DNA of 12,287 nucleotides, from assembly GCA_031255425.1 (NCBI GenBank), contig JAIRSN010000160.1, positions 1 through 12,287 of the forward strand, in the 5' to 3' direction. A program made the translations under genes and the position numbers. Below the pieces are notes generated by a model. It had not been told where the DNA came from and searched no databases. It saw nothing but the letters and a program-made list of their open reading frames with translations. This DNA comes from Dysgonamonadaceae bacterium. Its GTDB lineage: Bacteria; Bacteroidota; Bacteroidia; Bacteroidales; Azobacteroidaceae. Below, in pieces: positions 5,501-12,287 of this stretch; position 1 is the first letter of the stretch, and every line of letters starts with the position of its first letter.

Positions 5501-8255
5501 GAGTCATCAGCCATTGGCAGGTTGGCACAGGCGGGCGTTTGTCGCCGGCGGCGGCAAGGGTGAAATCCTGTTGCATTTCAACCGGGCGGCCTTTGTCGTC
5601 GGTTGCTTTCAGGAGTATCCGGTAGCGGCCGGAAGGAAGCTGCTTCCATCCGGTCAGGGCAAGCGTTTGTCCGGCTACAAAGTCGTCCGACAGCACCCGC
5701 TTGCCAGGTACCCAGTCGTCTTCCTGCCGGTCCGGTTGCAGTCCGCCTTTCGCCGTCAGCGGGTATAGCTCATACCTTCCCCGGAGGGCGGGAACCGGAA
5801 CGCCCGACAAGTCCAGGGCGTTGATCTTGATTTCGGGCAATTGATGCTTGTCCAGCACACCGGTCAGCCCGTCCATCGACAGGTACAGCGACCGGTCTCC
5901 GATATAAACAGCCGTCCGGGCGCTTTGCGTTTCGCCACTGGCGCCGGTCACCGTTGTTTCGACGGTGTAGATAGAGAAGATGTCCTTCCGGTCCCGGTCT
6001 TCAAAGGCCTTTTCTGCGGGAAAACGAATCTCGAACGTACCCGCGCCGGAGGTTTTAATTTCCCCCTCGGCTACCTGCACCTGCGCTCTCCGTATGCCCG
6101 GAAACCGCCAATGCGGCTGCCGGGTCACGCGGTATTTTACCGCAGCCTCCTGCAAGCGGATTCCGGAAAATGTTTCGGCAACGCCTTTCACCGTCACCTC
6201 GTCTCCGAAAGCATACGATTCGTCCGGATGATCGAACCGGATGTCGAACAGGGGACGCCGGTATTCTTCCACCCGGAACGACACATAGCCCTCGTCGTTG
6301 TCGGACTGCAAGAGAAAGACGCCTGCCAACCCGCCTGGCGGCAGGATAAACTCGCCGCTGATCGAGCCGAAATCATTCGTAACAAATGTCTTCCGGGCAA
6401 TCTCTTTGGCATTGGCATCCCGCAGGGTGAGGGTATAGGTTTTGCCGGGCAACACTTGTTGATCGTCCGCTGTGAGGACGGCAGCAATTCCCTTGAAATA
6501 GACGGTTTGCCCGGGGCGGTAAAGGCTCCGGTCTGTGAAAAGCGTCAGCCGGCGGGAATCGGGGGCTTCGGCGAACCGGTGGGAGGAAACCCAGGGAACG
6601 GGAGAGACCGCCAGCGCCGTATCCTTTTCAAAAGCGGCATGATAGAACGTCACTTCCCGGTTGTAGGGAACCGCGGCAAGTCCCTGCCTATCGGTTTTCA
6701 CGGGGTTGTTGTTTGTCCGGACCAACACGTTGTTGTTTCGTTTGTATAAATTGACCTGCGCGCCTTCCACCGGTTTTCCGGTGAGCCGGTCGACGACCAG
6801 AAACTCCCACTGAGGACCGACCGACCGCGCAAGGGTTGCCAGGCGGCTGACCGAAAACGGGCGGTGAACCCGTTCCTCTTCCCCGCCGCCGGCATAGACG
6901 ACATATTCGTAAAGTCCGTTGTCTTTCACCGGTATCCGGAGCGTGGTGTCCGAGTAGAGGTAGGGGAAGGTGTTGACCAGTTCCACTTCCTTTTTCACGA
7001 CCGGCGTTCCGGCGGTGCGGTACAGTCCTTCGTCGTTGTAAAAGGAAGCGCTTGCCGGCGCGTTGATCCGGTAGACCTCGACGGTCAGCTTGTGGAAGTT
7101 CCGGTAATTCACTTTCAGCGTCAAGTCGTTCCCCGGATAGACCGCATTGTCCGACGTGACGGACAAGGTGCTTTGGGTTATCTGATGGAGCAGGTTCTGC
7201 AACAATCCGATCCGTTCGTAGGCGGGATAACCGGCGATGCCCGCCGTGCAGGTTTCGTATGCTTTTCGAATGGATTCGGTTGCCGTTTCTTCGTTGCGGC
7301 TGTTGTCGAAATAATAAGCCGCTTCCTTATATAAGACTTCCGCGCAAAGCGGGCCGGCTTCGCGTTTCAAGCGGTGGAGTGCTTCCAGGTAAGCCGTTCC
7401 CGCCTTGTCGCTTTGCGTATTGTTTTTCACAAAGTCCAGCCGGCTCAGGTCGGCCGACAGCAGCGCCTCCGGGTTATTTTCCTTTAAACGGAAAGCCAGC
7501 AGTTGCCGGTAGAGATCCAGTATCCTGCCTGTCAACGCGGAGGTATCCGCTGGTTGCCGGAGGCGTATAAACTCCTTCGCCGGAGCAAAGCCGGATTCGC
7601 CGGAGAGCCAATCCTTGGGAAAATAGTGCTGTGCGTAATAATTTCCGTTCAGCTCGTCCAACAGCCGGATGCCTTTATATAGAAGGAAGTCGAACAGCGT
7701 CGGCTGGAGGTTTTGCGAAGCCTCGTTTCCGGTCAATACCTCCTTATAATCCGTTGTATTGGTTTGCTGCAATGCCTCCGCCGGTGCCAGCGAGAGCGCC
7801 GTAAGGTCGATGGCCTTCTGAAAGAACAGGTTTCCCGGCCACTCGCGGATGTCTGCCGGCGCCGGTCCCGCCGTTGCCGTCCGCTGGTTGATTTCGTAGC
7901 TGTTTGCCTGATAGTATTTGACATACAATTCCGCCAGCAGCGAATACAGCATGGCTTGCTGCACGGGGTCCGTGCCGGATGCGGCAACCGATTCCACTTC
8001 CACGATTTGTTCCGGCAGTTTCTCCCGGTCGATCGCCGTTTCGTATTTCAGTTGGTAGATGATTGCTTTTATCAGTTCGGGACTGTTTCCTGTCGCCAAT
8101 GCCGATTGGTAAATCCGGTTTACGGCTTCCAGCGCCGACTGCGGAAGCGACTGCTCTTCCAGCGCAGCGGCCTCTTTCCATCCGGGGTTTTGTGCATGGA
8201 TGGAAAACAGGGACAGGATTGCGATAAGAAAAAATAAACTCCGTTTCATACTCAT
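2502..8255 (-). CDS. Alpha-2-macroglobulin family protein, thioester-less
   Basis: The product has 1917 residues, the size usual for large Bacteroidetes members of this family. Residues 1-21 are a signal peptide (SIHA|Q), with no lipobox, so it is probably periplasmic. Residues about 25-360 are helical and TPR-like. Macroglobulin beta domains follow from about 365, including an MG2 signature TDRSLYRPGQTVYFKG at 574-589. The central A2M module lies at about 1158-1203 (FFYPQLTTNGAGETRVSFTV). An alpha-helical TED-like domain spans about 1373-1690 with DGGWPWF at 1486-1492, then a final beta domain with a receptor-binding-like segment around 1805-1845. Where family members carry CxEQ, residues about 1379-1386 read APQSDNAL, so the thioester is absent. 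Bacterial members are thought to protect the envelope from host or rival proteases; without the thioester, trapping would be non-covalent, or the role may be structural. The second ATG (8249, MKRSL) is 7 nt after AAAAGG and is better placed than the first, which touches it. It is the last gene of the three-gene operon. Confidence 0.9.
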   Translation of the reverse strand: MSMKRSLFFLIAILSLFSIHAQNPGWKEAAALEEQSLPQSALEAVNRIYQSALATGNSPELIKAIIYQLKYETAIDREKLPEQIVEVESVAASGTDPVQQAMLYSLLAELYVKYYQANSYEINQRTATAGPAPADIREWPGNLFFQKAIDLTALSLAPAEALQQTNTTDYKEVLTGNEASQNLQPTLFDFLLYKGIRLLDELNGNYYAQHYFPKDWLSGESGFAPAKEFIRLRQPADTSALTGRILDLYRQLLAFRLKENNPEALLSADLSRLDFVKNNTQSDKAGTAYLEALHRLKREAGPLCAEVLYKEAAYYFDNSRNEETATESIRKAYETCTAGIAGYPAYERIGLLQNLLHQITQSTLSVTSDNAVYPGNDLTLKVNYRNFHKLTVEVYRINAPASASFYNDEGLYRTAGTPVVKKEVELVNTFPYLYSDTTLRIPVKDNGLYEYVVYAGGGEEERVHRPFSVSRLATLARSVGPQWEFLVVDRLTGKPVEGAQVNLYKRNNNVLVRTNNNPVKTDRQGLAAVPYNREVTFYHAAFEKDTALAVSPVPWVSSHRFAEAPDSRRLTLFTDRSLYRPGQTVYFKGIAAVLTADDQQVLPGKTYTLTLRDANAKEIARKTFVTNDFGSISGEFILPPGGLAGVFLLQSDNDEGYVSFRVEEYRRPLFDIRFDHPDESYAFGDEVTVKGVAETFSGIRLQEAAVKYRVTRQPHWRFPGIRRAQVQVAEGEIKTSGAGTFEIRFPAEKAFEDRDRKDIFSIYTVETTVTGASGETQSARTAVYIGDRSLYLSMDGLTGVLDKHQLPEIKINALDLSGVPVPALRGRYELYPLTAKGGLQPDRQEDDWVPGKRVLSDDFVAGQTLALTGWKQLPSGRYRILLKATDDKGRPVEMQQDFTLAAAGDKRPPVPTCQWLMTPKTTCAVGESAEIIYGTSARNVYILYELFKEDKKLSASRFVLNNENRKIIVPFLESYADGITATFTFVKDNKAFTENVVIRRKQPDKRLHLKTEVFRDRLTPGQTEEWTVSIEDAARQPADAELLTSMYDASLDKILPHSWDFRPVREKSISLISNRPGNEFNPSYDSFQSPVAEVKVPAYGDISFNWFGFHVISPNAVLRNRMLFSRSDAAAENAPALPEMAKQADGAPNPPEVEVRRNFNETAFFYPQLTTNGAGETRVSFTVPESNTTWKWMSLAHTRDLKYGQLVQEAISRKQLMVTPNIPRFVRQGDRTTIAAGISNLTEETISGKATLVFFDPATGERLIDVANPSQAFAVEAGQTVVVDWSFEVPAGLDGTGVRVVAQSAAFSDGEQHLIPVLPNRMMVTESIPLDVQEGQTRTFAFDKWTRHASPTLENYRLTLEIAGNPVWYAVQALPALSAPQSDNALSWFAAWYSNEWATRLANSTPKIKQVVDAWSRQGGTTETLLSHLGKNPELKALLLEETPWVMEAGAESEQMQRLALLFDVNRSANLRTQALLKLESLQNEDGGWPWFNGMQSSVSITQWILYAMKELPASTELQAMQAKAVRFIDLRFKQYADAENRAGRKAPEHFSTYELEYLFVRSLYPELPPEENRAAIAFYTGIVEKRWQKSGLYHCALAASLMQRNGNARTAQAILKSLREHAVRKPDLGMYWPNNSLNSFMTQSAVCVHTFIMDAFLEAGAGRAEMDEMKRWLLKQKQTLQWESVPATVSAIRMLLKSGTNWLESEGDVRITAGNKTIDTSRKEAGTGYFKESWNAAADIFSSLHPVTLSKSGAGPAWGALYWQYWEDIDKISSARTGLSVEKALFIERVTAGGKSLAPVTESNPLKTGDKATVRLTVRSDRDMEYVLLKDLRASCFEPVQSLSGTQWQQGVSYYLSPRDASMNFFFPVLPKGTYVFEYDLYVTRQGSYSNGAATVQCLYAPAFVSHTAGGRVEVK

Positions 8256-8278
8256 ACCTTTTTAAATTAATTCGTCTG

Positions 8279-9493
8279 TCATTTGATATTTCTGAGCGTA
8301 TGCCCCATGCGTTCTTTTTTAGTTCGTATATATGTTTCGTTGTACGGATTGGGTTCTATTTCGATGGGCACATTTTCTACGATTTCGAGACCGTAGCCTT
8401 CCAGCGCCGCCCGCTTCACGGGATTGTTGGTGATCAGGCGAATCTTGGAAATGCCCACTTCCCGCAAGATCTGTGCGCCTACGCCGTATTCTCTTTCGTC
8501 GGAATCGTGTCCCAGGTGCAGGTTGGCGTCTACGGTATCCAATCCCTGTTCTTGCAATTTGTAGGCTTTCATTTTATCCATCAAGCCGATGCCCCTGCCT
8601 TCCTGATTCAGGTAGATAACAGCGCCCCTGCCTTCTTTTTCGATCATTTCCATAGCGATATGAAGCTGTTCGCCACATTCGCAACGCAAGGAACCGAAGG
8701 TGTCGCCCGTGACGCAGGACGAGTGCATGCGCACCAGCACCGGTTCGCCGGGCTGCCAGGTGCCTTTGACCAGCGCGATATGTTCCAGTCCGTTGGACAG
8801 TTGACGGAAAGGGATCAGGCGGAAATACCCGTGCCGGGTGGGCATGTTGACCGTCTCGCCTTTTTCGATTAACGATTCATAGTTCAGCCGGTAAGTGATC
8901 AGGTCTTTGATGCTGATTATTTTGATTCCGAATTTCCGGGAGACTTCGATCAGTTGAGGCAAGCGTGCCATAGAGCCGTCTTCGTTGATGATTTCGATCA
9001 GGGCGCCCGCCGGGTACAAGCCTGCCAGACGCGCCAAGTCGATTGTTGCTTCGGTGTGTCCCGCTCTTTTCAAGACGCCGCGGTTGCGCGCCCGCAACGG
9101 ATTGATATGCCCCGGACGACCCAGGTCTTCGGGGCGGGTAGCGGGATCGGCCAGGGCGCGGATGGTTTCCGCCCGGTCGGACATGGAAACGCCGGTGGTG
9201 CATCCGTTGCCCAGCCGGTCGACCGTGATAGTAAAGGGCGTGTCGAAGATGGAGGTGTTTTTAGATACCTGCATTTCCAGCTCCAGCTCTTTGCACCGTT
9301 CTTCCGTCACCGGGGCGCAGAGGACGCCCCGCCCGTAAGTCATCATGAAATTAATCTTTTCGGGCGTCACCTTTTCTGCTGCAATAATAAAATCGCCTTC
9401 GTTCTCCCGGTCTTCGTCGTCTACTACAATAAGGAATTTCCCTTCCCGAAAATCTTCAATGGCTTCTTCTATCGTATTTAATTGATAACTCAT
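8279..9493 (-). CDS. ribBA: Bifunctional DHBP synthase / GTP cyclohydrolase II
   Basis: The product has 404 residues and is a cytoplasmic fused enzyme starting both branches of riboflavin synthesis. The N-terminal RibB domain converts ribulose 5-phosphate to 3,4-dihydroxy-2-butanone 4-phosphate and formate. It carries the acidic motif [11 protein letters not shown] at 25-35, [10 protein letters not shown] 126-135 and [13 protein letters not shown] 146-158, all intact. The C-terminal RibA domain opens GTP to the diaminopyrimidinone. It has the zinc ligands C260, C271 and C273 in [20 protein letters not shown], the loop EGRGIGL 298-304, the D332/R334 pair, and NNPVKR 356-361. Both activities therefore look functional. 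The ATG overlaps the upstream permease stop as ATGA (9490-9493), so translation is probably coupled. No FMN riboswitch is seen, and there is no room for one. Confidence 0.97.
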   Translation of the reverse strand: MSYQLNTIEEAIEDFREGKFLIVVDDEDRENEGDFIIAAEKVTPEKINFMMTYGRGVLCAPVTEERCKELELEMQVSKNTSIFDTPFTITVDRLGNGCTTGVSMSDRAETIRALADPATRPEDLGRPGHINPLRARNRGVLKRAGHTEATIDLARLAGLYPAGALIEIINEDGSMARLPQLIEVSRKFGIKIISIKDLITYRLNYESLIEKGETVNMPTRHGYFRLIPFRQLSNGLEHIALVKGTWQPGEPVLVRMHSSCVTGDTFGSLRCECGEQLHIAMEMIEKEGRGAVIYLNQEGRGIGLMDKMKAYKLQEQGLDTVDANLHLGHDSDEREYGVGAQILREVGISKIRLITNNPVKRAALEGYGLEIVENVPIEIEPNPYNETYIRTKKERMGHTLRNIK

Positions 9494-11391
9494 AAGTCGT
9501 GATTTTTAATTTCTTTTACTATATTCTCGTTTACTTTACGGATGATAATTAACTCTTTATTGATTCGTTTTTGCCTGTAAATCCGGATGCCGTAGATCAT
9601 TAACCCAAGGGGGAAAAGAATCCCGCAACACCCCCGCAACACCGGTTGGTCCATGAAGCGCCAACGGAAAGGCCTGACGACCGGATAATCCATCAGTTTG
9701 CCGATGATCAGGTTTTCTTCCGAATTCAGCAGGTCTTCGATCCGGCTTTCCAGCGATTCGACCAGGTGGTCTAATGCCGGATCTGCGAATCCTTTTTTCC
9801 AAAAAGAAAAATAAAACGGGATCCGCTTGTGTCCGGCGAGGTAATCCTCGCTTTGCCTGTTCCAGCGTTCCAATGCCCGGATGTCCTCCGGATAGTCCGG
9901 CGGCGTCATGACGACTTCTTTTTTCGAATAATTCCGGACATCCCTCTTGCCGGTCAGTTTCTGGTAGAAGATTTTCCATGCGTCCTGGCTCAGTATCATC
10001 GAATCGTTCACCGCCTGGTAGGTGAAGAAAACGCCCAGCGCCACCAGCACAACCGAACTCAGTCCGGCGCCTTGCCACACCGGCCATACGTCTTGCTTTG
10101 CCATCTTGGTCCCGAAGGTTTCGATTGTGTAATAAAGCAGGTAGATCACCACCGAGAGGACGGCAGGCATCCCCAGCCCGCCTTTCCGGATGATTGCACC
10201 CAGGGGCGCGCCGATGAAAAAGAAAAGGAGGCAGGACAGGGCGAGCGTGAATTTTTTGTACAGCTGGATGTTGTGCGCCAGCAGTTGTTTCGTCGCATCG
10301 GACTGCTGATACATCGAAAAGGTGTATTCCGACTGAACCTGTCCGGCTTTGTTTTTGGCTTGTTGAAGGTAATGGATCTTGCGGTCCATGCTCAGCCGGT
10401 CGAAATAGGGTTTGAACCCGCCGGTAAACAGGGAGTCGCTGCCGGTTTTCTGCTTTTTGCTTCCGGGAGTTGGTTTCGGATAAAAGGCGTCCGCATAGAC
10501 GACTTGCTTAAACCGGCTTGCCGTCTTCCGGTTGATGCTGTCCTGCAAGTGTTTTACGGAATCAACGTACGACGAGAGTTCGTTGATATTTTTCCCCAGA
10601 TCGCGGTTTCCCATCACCGATTCGTCTTCCATCGTGAAGTTCATATCGAAAGAAATCAGTATTTCGCGCAAGCTGAATGTTTCGCGGCGGTAGGGGATTT
10701 TTTCGTTCACGCTCCGGGTCTTGCGGGTTCCCAGATTCTCAAAAGATTCCCCCGCGTAAAGTGTCAGGATCAGGTATTTCTTGTCTGCCGACGCCTTCAG
10801 CTTTCCGGAATCGGCTACAATGACGGCGGCGTTTTCAAATCCCTTGGAATAATCGTAGATCATCATATTGCGCAGCATCCCTCCCCTGTCCTTGTGTCCG
10901 ACATAAACGTTGTAGCCGGTGATTTCCTTGTAGAAGACTTTCTCCGGTATATCCAGTTCGGGCGATTTTTGCCGGATCGACAGGACGATGGTGTACATTT
11001 TCGTTTGCGCCTTCGGGACAATATTGTTCTGAAAGACAAAAGAAACGCCGGCAACAATGATTACGAAGTAGATAAGTGGCCGCATAATCCGGAGGAGGGA
11101 GATACCGGAGGCTTTCATCGCCAGCAGTTCGAGGTGTTCGCCCAGGTTTCCGAATGTCATCAGCGAAGCCAGCAGGATAGCCAGGGGCAGTGCCATCGGC
11201 GTAAAGGAGAGCGAGGCGTAAAAAAACAACTGAGCGAGGACGCCCATGCTCACGCCTTTCCCAACCATGTCGCTGACATAGAACCACAAAAACTGCATCA
11301 ACAAAATAAAAAGACATACGCTGAAAGTCGCCAGCAGCAAAGGGAAGAAAGTTTCTAAAATAAAGGTATATAGCCTCTTGGTCCGAATCAT
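9490..11391 (-). CDS. LptF/LptG-family lipopolysaccharide export permease
   Basis: The product has 633 residues and is an inner-membrane permease of the YjgP/YjgQ family. In the LptB2FG transporter such proteins extract lipopolysaccharide from the inner membrane and pass it to the periplasmic bridge. Three N-terminal membrane segments lie at about 11-38, 52-80 and 103-121, including the coupling-helix region [19 protein letters not shown] at 80-98. A periplasmic beta-jellyroll region at about 125-370 follows, then segments at about 378-400, 408-424 and 440-460 ([16 protein letters not shown]). E. coli LptF and LptG are about 360 residues. This protein has a larger middle domain and a C-terminal extension of about 165 residues with a seventh likely membrane segment (584-604), a form I recognise from Bacteroidetes. 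Whether it acts as the F or G subunit cannot be told. It is the first gene of the operon, about 28 nt after the promoter. Confidence 0.93.
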   Translation of the reverse strand: MIRTKRLYTFILETFFPLLLATFSVCLFILLMQFLWFYVSDMVGKGVSMGVLAQLFFYASLSFTPMALPLAILLASLMTFGNLGEHLELLAMKASGISLLRIMRPLIYFVIIVAGVSFVFQNNIVPKAQTKMYTIVLSIRQKSPELDIPEKVFYKEITGYNVYVGHKDRGGMLRNMMIYDYSKGFENAAVIVADSGKLKASADKKYLILTLYAGESFENLGTRKTRSVNEKIPYRRETFSLREILISFDMNFTMEDESVMGNRDLGKNINELSSYVDSVKHLQDSINRKTASRFKQVVYADAFYPKPTPGSKKQKTGSDSLFTGGFKPYFDRLSMDRKIHYLQQAKNKAGQVQSEYTFSMYQQSDATKQLLAHNIQLYKKFTLALSCLLFFFIGAPLGAIIRKGGLGMPAVLSVVIYLLYYTIETFGTKMAKQDVWPVWQGAGLSSVVLVALGVFFTYQAVNDSMILSQDAWKIFYQKLTGKRDVRNYSKKEVVMTPPDYPEDIRALERWNRQSEDYLAGHKRIPFYFSFWKKGFADPALDHLVESLESRIEDLLNSEENLIIGKLMDYPVVRPFRWRFMDQPVLRGCCGILFPLGLMIYGIRIYRQKRINKELIIIRKVNENIVKEIKNHDL

Positions 11392-11418
11392 GCTCTTTAT
11401 CTATGACTAATAAGCATA

Positions 11419-11451
11419 CAAAGGTAGTATTTTTAATTTATAATTGGCAAG
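11419..11451 (-). promoter_or_regulatory. Operon promoter, Bacteroides consensus
   Basis: Read on the minus strand, TACCTTTG (11426-11419) is an exact match to the -7 consensus TAnnTTTG. CTTG (11451-11448) fits the -33 element, with 21 nt between TTG and TACC, the expected spacing. Transcription should start about 11412, some 20 nt before the permease ATG at 11391. The leader is short, with at best a weak AAAGAG before the start codon. The promoter drives lptF/G-like, ribBA and the macroglobulin gene. Confidence 0.75.
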
Positions 11452-11458
11452 GGGGGGG
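11451..11458. repeat. Homopolymer tract of eight G
   Basis: Eight consecutive G on the plus strand (C on the minus strand) abut the -33 element of the operon promoter. Such tracts can change length by replication slippage. This one lies outside the -33 to -7 spacer, so a length change would alter only upstream contacts. Confidence 0.6.
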
Positions 11459-11555
11459 AGCCATCGCCGCCAGGCGCCGCCAAAAAAGAACCAAAAAAGA
11501 TCAAGGCTTGGCTTTCTGGCGGACCGCTCTGAGACCGCCGGCTAAGAAGTTAAGG
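11459..11555. other. Non-coding spacer before hairpin array
   Basis: This spacer holds a near-direct repeat, CCAAAAAAGA, at about 11480-11499. No gene, promoter or terminator is recognised. Short open frames on either strand have no family resemblance and continue into the hairpin array, so they are not called. Confidence 0.4.
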
Positions 11556-11779
11556 TTGCGGGAGTTCCCGCAAGCCGCTTTTCACCCGGATTCTTCCTTG
11601 CGGAAGCTCCGCAAGTCACTTGCACGACTCCAATCATAGTTGCGGAAGCTCCGCAAGTCACTTTCCCTACCAATTCTTTCTTGCGGAAGTTCCGCAACGT
11701 ACTTTTTGATAGCATTCTTTGTTGCGGAAGCTCCGCAACTAACATTTTGTCAGGCGGTTTTCTTGCGGGAATCCCGCAA
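11556..11779. repeat. Array of six phased hairpins, 41-42 bp period
   Basis: Six inverted repeats start with TTGCGG at 11556, 11598, 11640, 11681, 11722 and 11763, a spacing of 42, 42, 41, 41 and 41 bp. Units 2, 3 and 5 are TTGCGGAAGCTCCGCAA; unit 4 has AGT as loop; units 1 and 6 are TTGCGGGAGTTCCCGCAA and TTGCGGGAATCCCGCAA. Changing A to G in the left arm is matched by T to C in the right arm, so pairing is kept. The 24-nt linkers are only loosely alike (often CACTT near the start and ATTCTTTC near the end). Neither strand has a credible gene. The array lies between the membrane-protein gene and the operon promoter. Function is unknown; it may be a REP-like repeat, a protein-binding array or a structured RNA. 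Confidence 0.85.
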
Positions 11780-11880
11780 TCCGCCTTTTGACGGGATTTT
11801 CAGGAACGAAATTTCTCGAAAACCGCGTAAAAGTGCGTAAATAATTGGGGCAGCGGGTGCCGAAATATGCTCCCGCCGCT
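11780..11880 (-). terminator. Weak hairpin after membrane-protein gene
   Basis: GCGGG at 11853-11857 can pair with CCCGC at 11872-11876, giving a small stem just after the minus-strand stop at 11881. No U-tract follows in the minus direction, so it is at best a poor intrinsic terminator. The remaining bases from 11780 hold nothing recognisable. Confidence 0.25.
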
Positions 11881-12287
11881 TCAGCCTAAAAAAGACACAT
11901 AACTTTCCCGGACATTATTATACGCGAAAGCAACCGTACAAAAAATGATATAAACATCCAGAACGAGCGATGAAACATTCCGTTTCGAAATCCACCGGTA
12001 GAGCCATCCCAAACTGATGGGGACCAGAAATAACCAGTGACCCCCGAATAAAATAGCTTCGTTTAATCCATATCTCAAAACGAAATGAATCAGTTTGTCA
12101 ACCGAGGCATAAAAAATGATTAATTTCACCAATACCTGTTTACGGTTCAGGATGAATGACAAAACAAAGAGGAATAAAAGCGGAAAAGTCAGGAAATACG
12201 GCAAAAAGCCGGTGTAATTTCCGGGACGCAGAACCGTTTCTTCGTAAACCGTTTGCGGAGATAAATCCGCTATTAAAAGAGAATTAC
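11881..12287 (-). CDS. Multi-pass membrane protein, 5'-partial
   Basis: The frame stays open to the right edge, so the start lies outside the window; about 134 C-terminal residues are visible. The in-window TTG at 12204 is just an internal Leu codon and should not be taken as the start, because 27 further codons precede it in frame (ending RPGNYTGF before LPYFLTF). The sequence has about four hydrophobic stretches: PYFLTFPLLFLFVLSFI, VKLIIFYASVDKLIHFVL, ILFGGHWLFLVPISLGWLY and SLVLDVYIIFCTVAFAY, with short charged loops. The pattern 'HFVLRYGLNEA..GGHWLFLVPISLGWL' recalls the C-termini of Bacteroidetes multi-pass proteins of the DUF6080 type, but this is only a resemblance from memory. No function is assigned. 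It is co-directional with the downstream operon but separated by over 450 bp of repeats and a promoter. Confidence 0.75.
   Translation of the reverse strand, partial: NSLLIADLSPQTVYEETVLRPGNYTGFLPYFLTFPLLFLFVLSFILNRKQVLVKLIIFYASVDKLIHFVLRYGLNEAILFGGHWLFLVPISLGWLYRWISKRNVSSLVLDVYIIFCTVAFAYNNVRESYVSFLG

Noticed and set aside
2532..5768. Long plus-strand frames inside the macroglobulin gene (393 and 375 codons)
   Set aside because: Antisense shadows of a GC-rich gene; no recognisable domains, arginine-rich low-complexity translations, no start signals.
8256..8278. Promoter or terminator between ribBA and the macroglobulin gene
   Set aside because: Only 23 nt, holding an AAAAGG ribosome-binding sequence and no hairpin or TAnnTTTG; read-through from ribBA is simpler.
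9829..11358. 509-codon plus-strand frame opposite the permease gene
   Set aside because: Shadow of a clear LptF/G-family gene; translation is His/Gln/Arg-rich with no membrane segments or family match.
11556..11779. CRISPR array
   Set aside because: Repeats are 17-18 bp hairpins with 24-bp linkers that are partly alike, too short for normal repeats and spacers. No cas gene or leader is visible.
11542..11840. Short open frames on both strands across the hairpin array
   Set aside because: Composition follows the repeated TTGCGGAAGCTCCGCAA; no domain, no start context, and frames shift with the 41/42-bp spacing.

Overview
The window looks like chromosomal DNA from a Bacteroidales-type bacterium (Bacteroidetes). 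The evidence is a FISUMP-domain secreted protein, a roughly 630-residue LptF/LptG-family permease coupled to a fused RibBA, a very long alpha-2-macroglobulin-family protein, weak or absent Shine-Dalgarno sequences before most genes, and a promoter matching the Bacteroides consensus (TTG, about 21 nt, TAnnTTTG). Species cannot be assigned from the sequence alone.

Layout. Positions 1-1121 hold no convincing gene. They contain three tandem copies of a 42-bp unit (176-301), a cluster of small GC-rich hairpins (370-562), a candidate promoter (600-607), and a long imperfect palindrome of about 164 nt (661-824) followed by a second, weaker set of complementary blocks (904-1030). This lies directly upstream of a plus-strand gene for a 416-residue secreted FISUMP-domain protein (1122-2372). 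A perfect 19-bp stem with a GAA loop (2415-2455) separates it from a convergent minus-strand operon.

The operon is transcribed right to left from a promoter near 11419-11451. Its genes are an LptF/LptG-family lipopolysaccharide-export permease (9490-11391), ribBA (8279-9493, overlapping the permease stop by 4 nt as ATGA), and a 1917-residue secreted alpha-2-macroglobulin-like protein (2502-8255, 23 nt after ribBA). Two of the three are envelope proteins and ribBA is cytoplasmic riboflavin biosynthesis, so the grouping looks like shared expression rather than one pathway. The macroglobulin lacks the CxEQ thioester, so it probably does not trap proteases covalently.

Positions 11427-11880 are non-coding. 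They hold an 8-G tract next to the operon promoter and a regular array of six hairpins of the form TTGCGGAAGCTCCGCAA, spaced 41-42 bp apart. The right edge carries the C-terminal part of a multi-pass membrane protein on the minus strand (11881-12287) whose beginning lies outside the window.

The most interesting material is non-coding: two arrays with 41-42 bp periods flanking the gene block, and the nested palindrome upstream of the FISUMP gene, which can fold either as one long hairpin or as two side-by-side hairpins. No CRISPR-cas, reverse transcriptase, transposase, tRNA or rRNA gene was seen.
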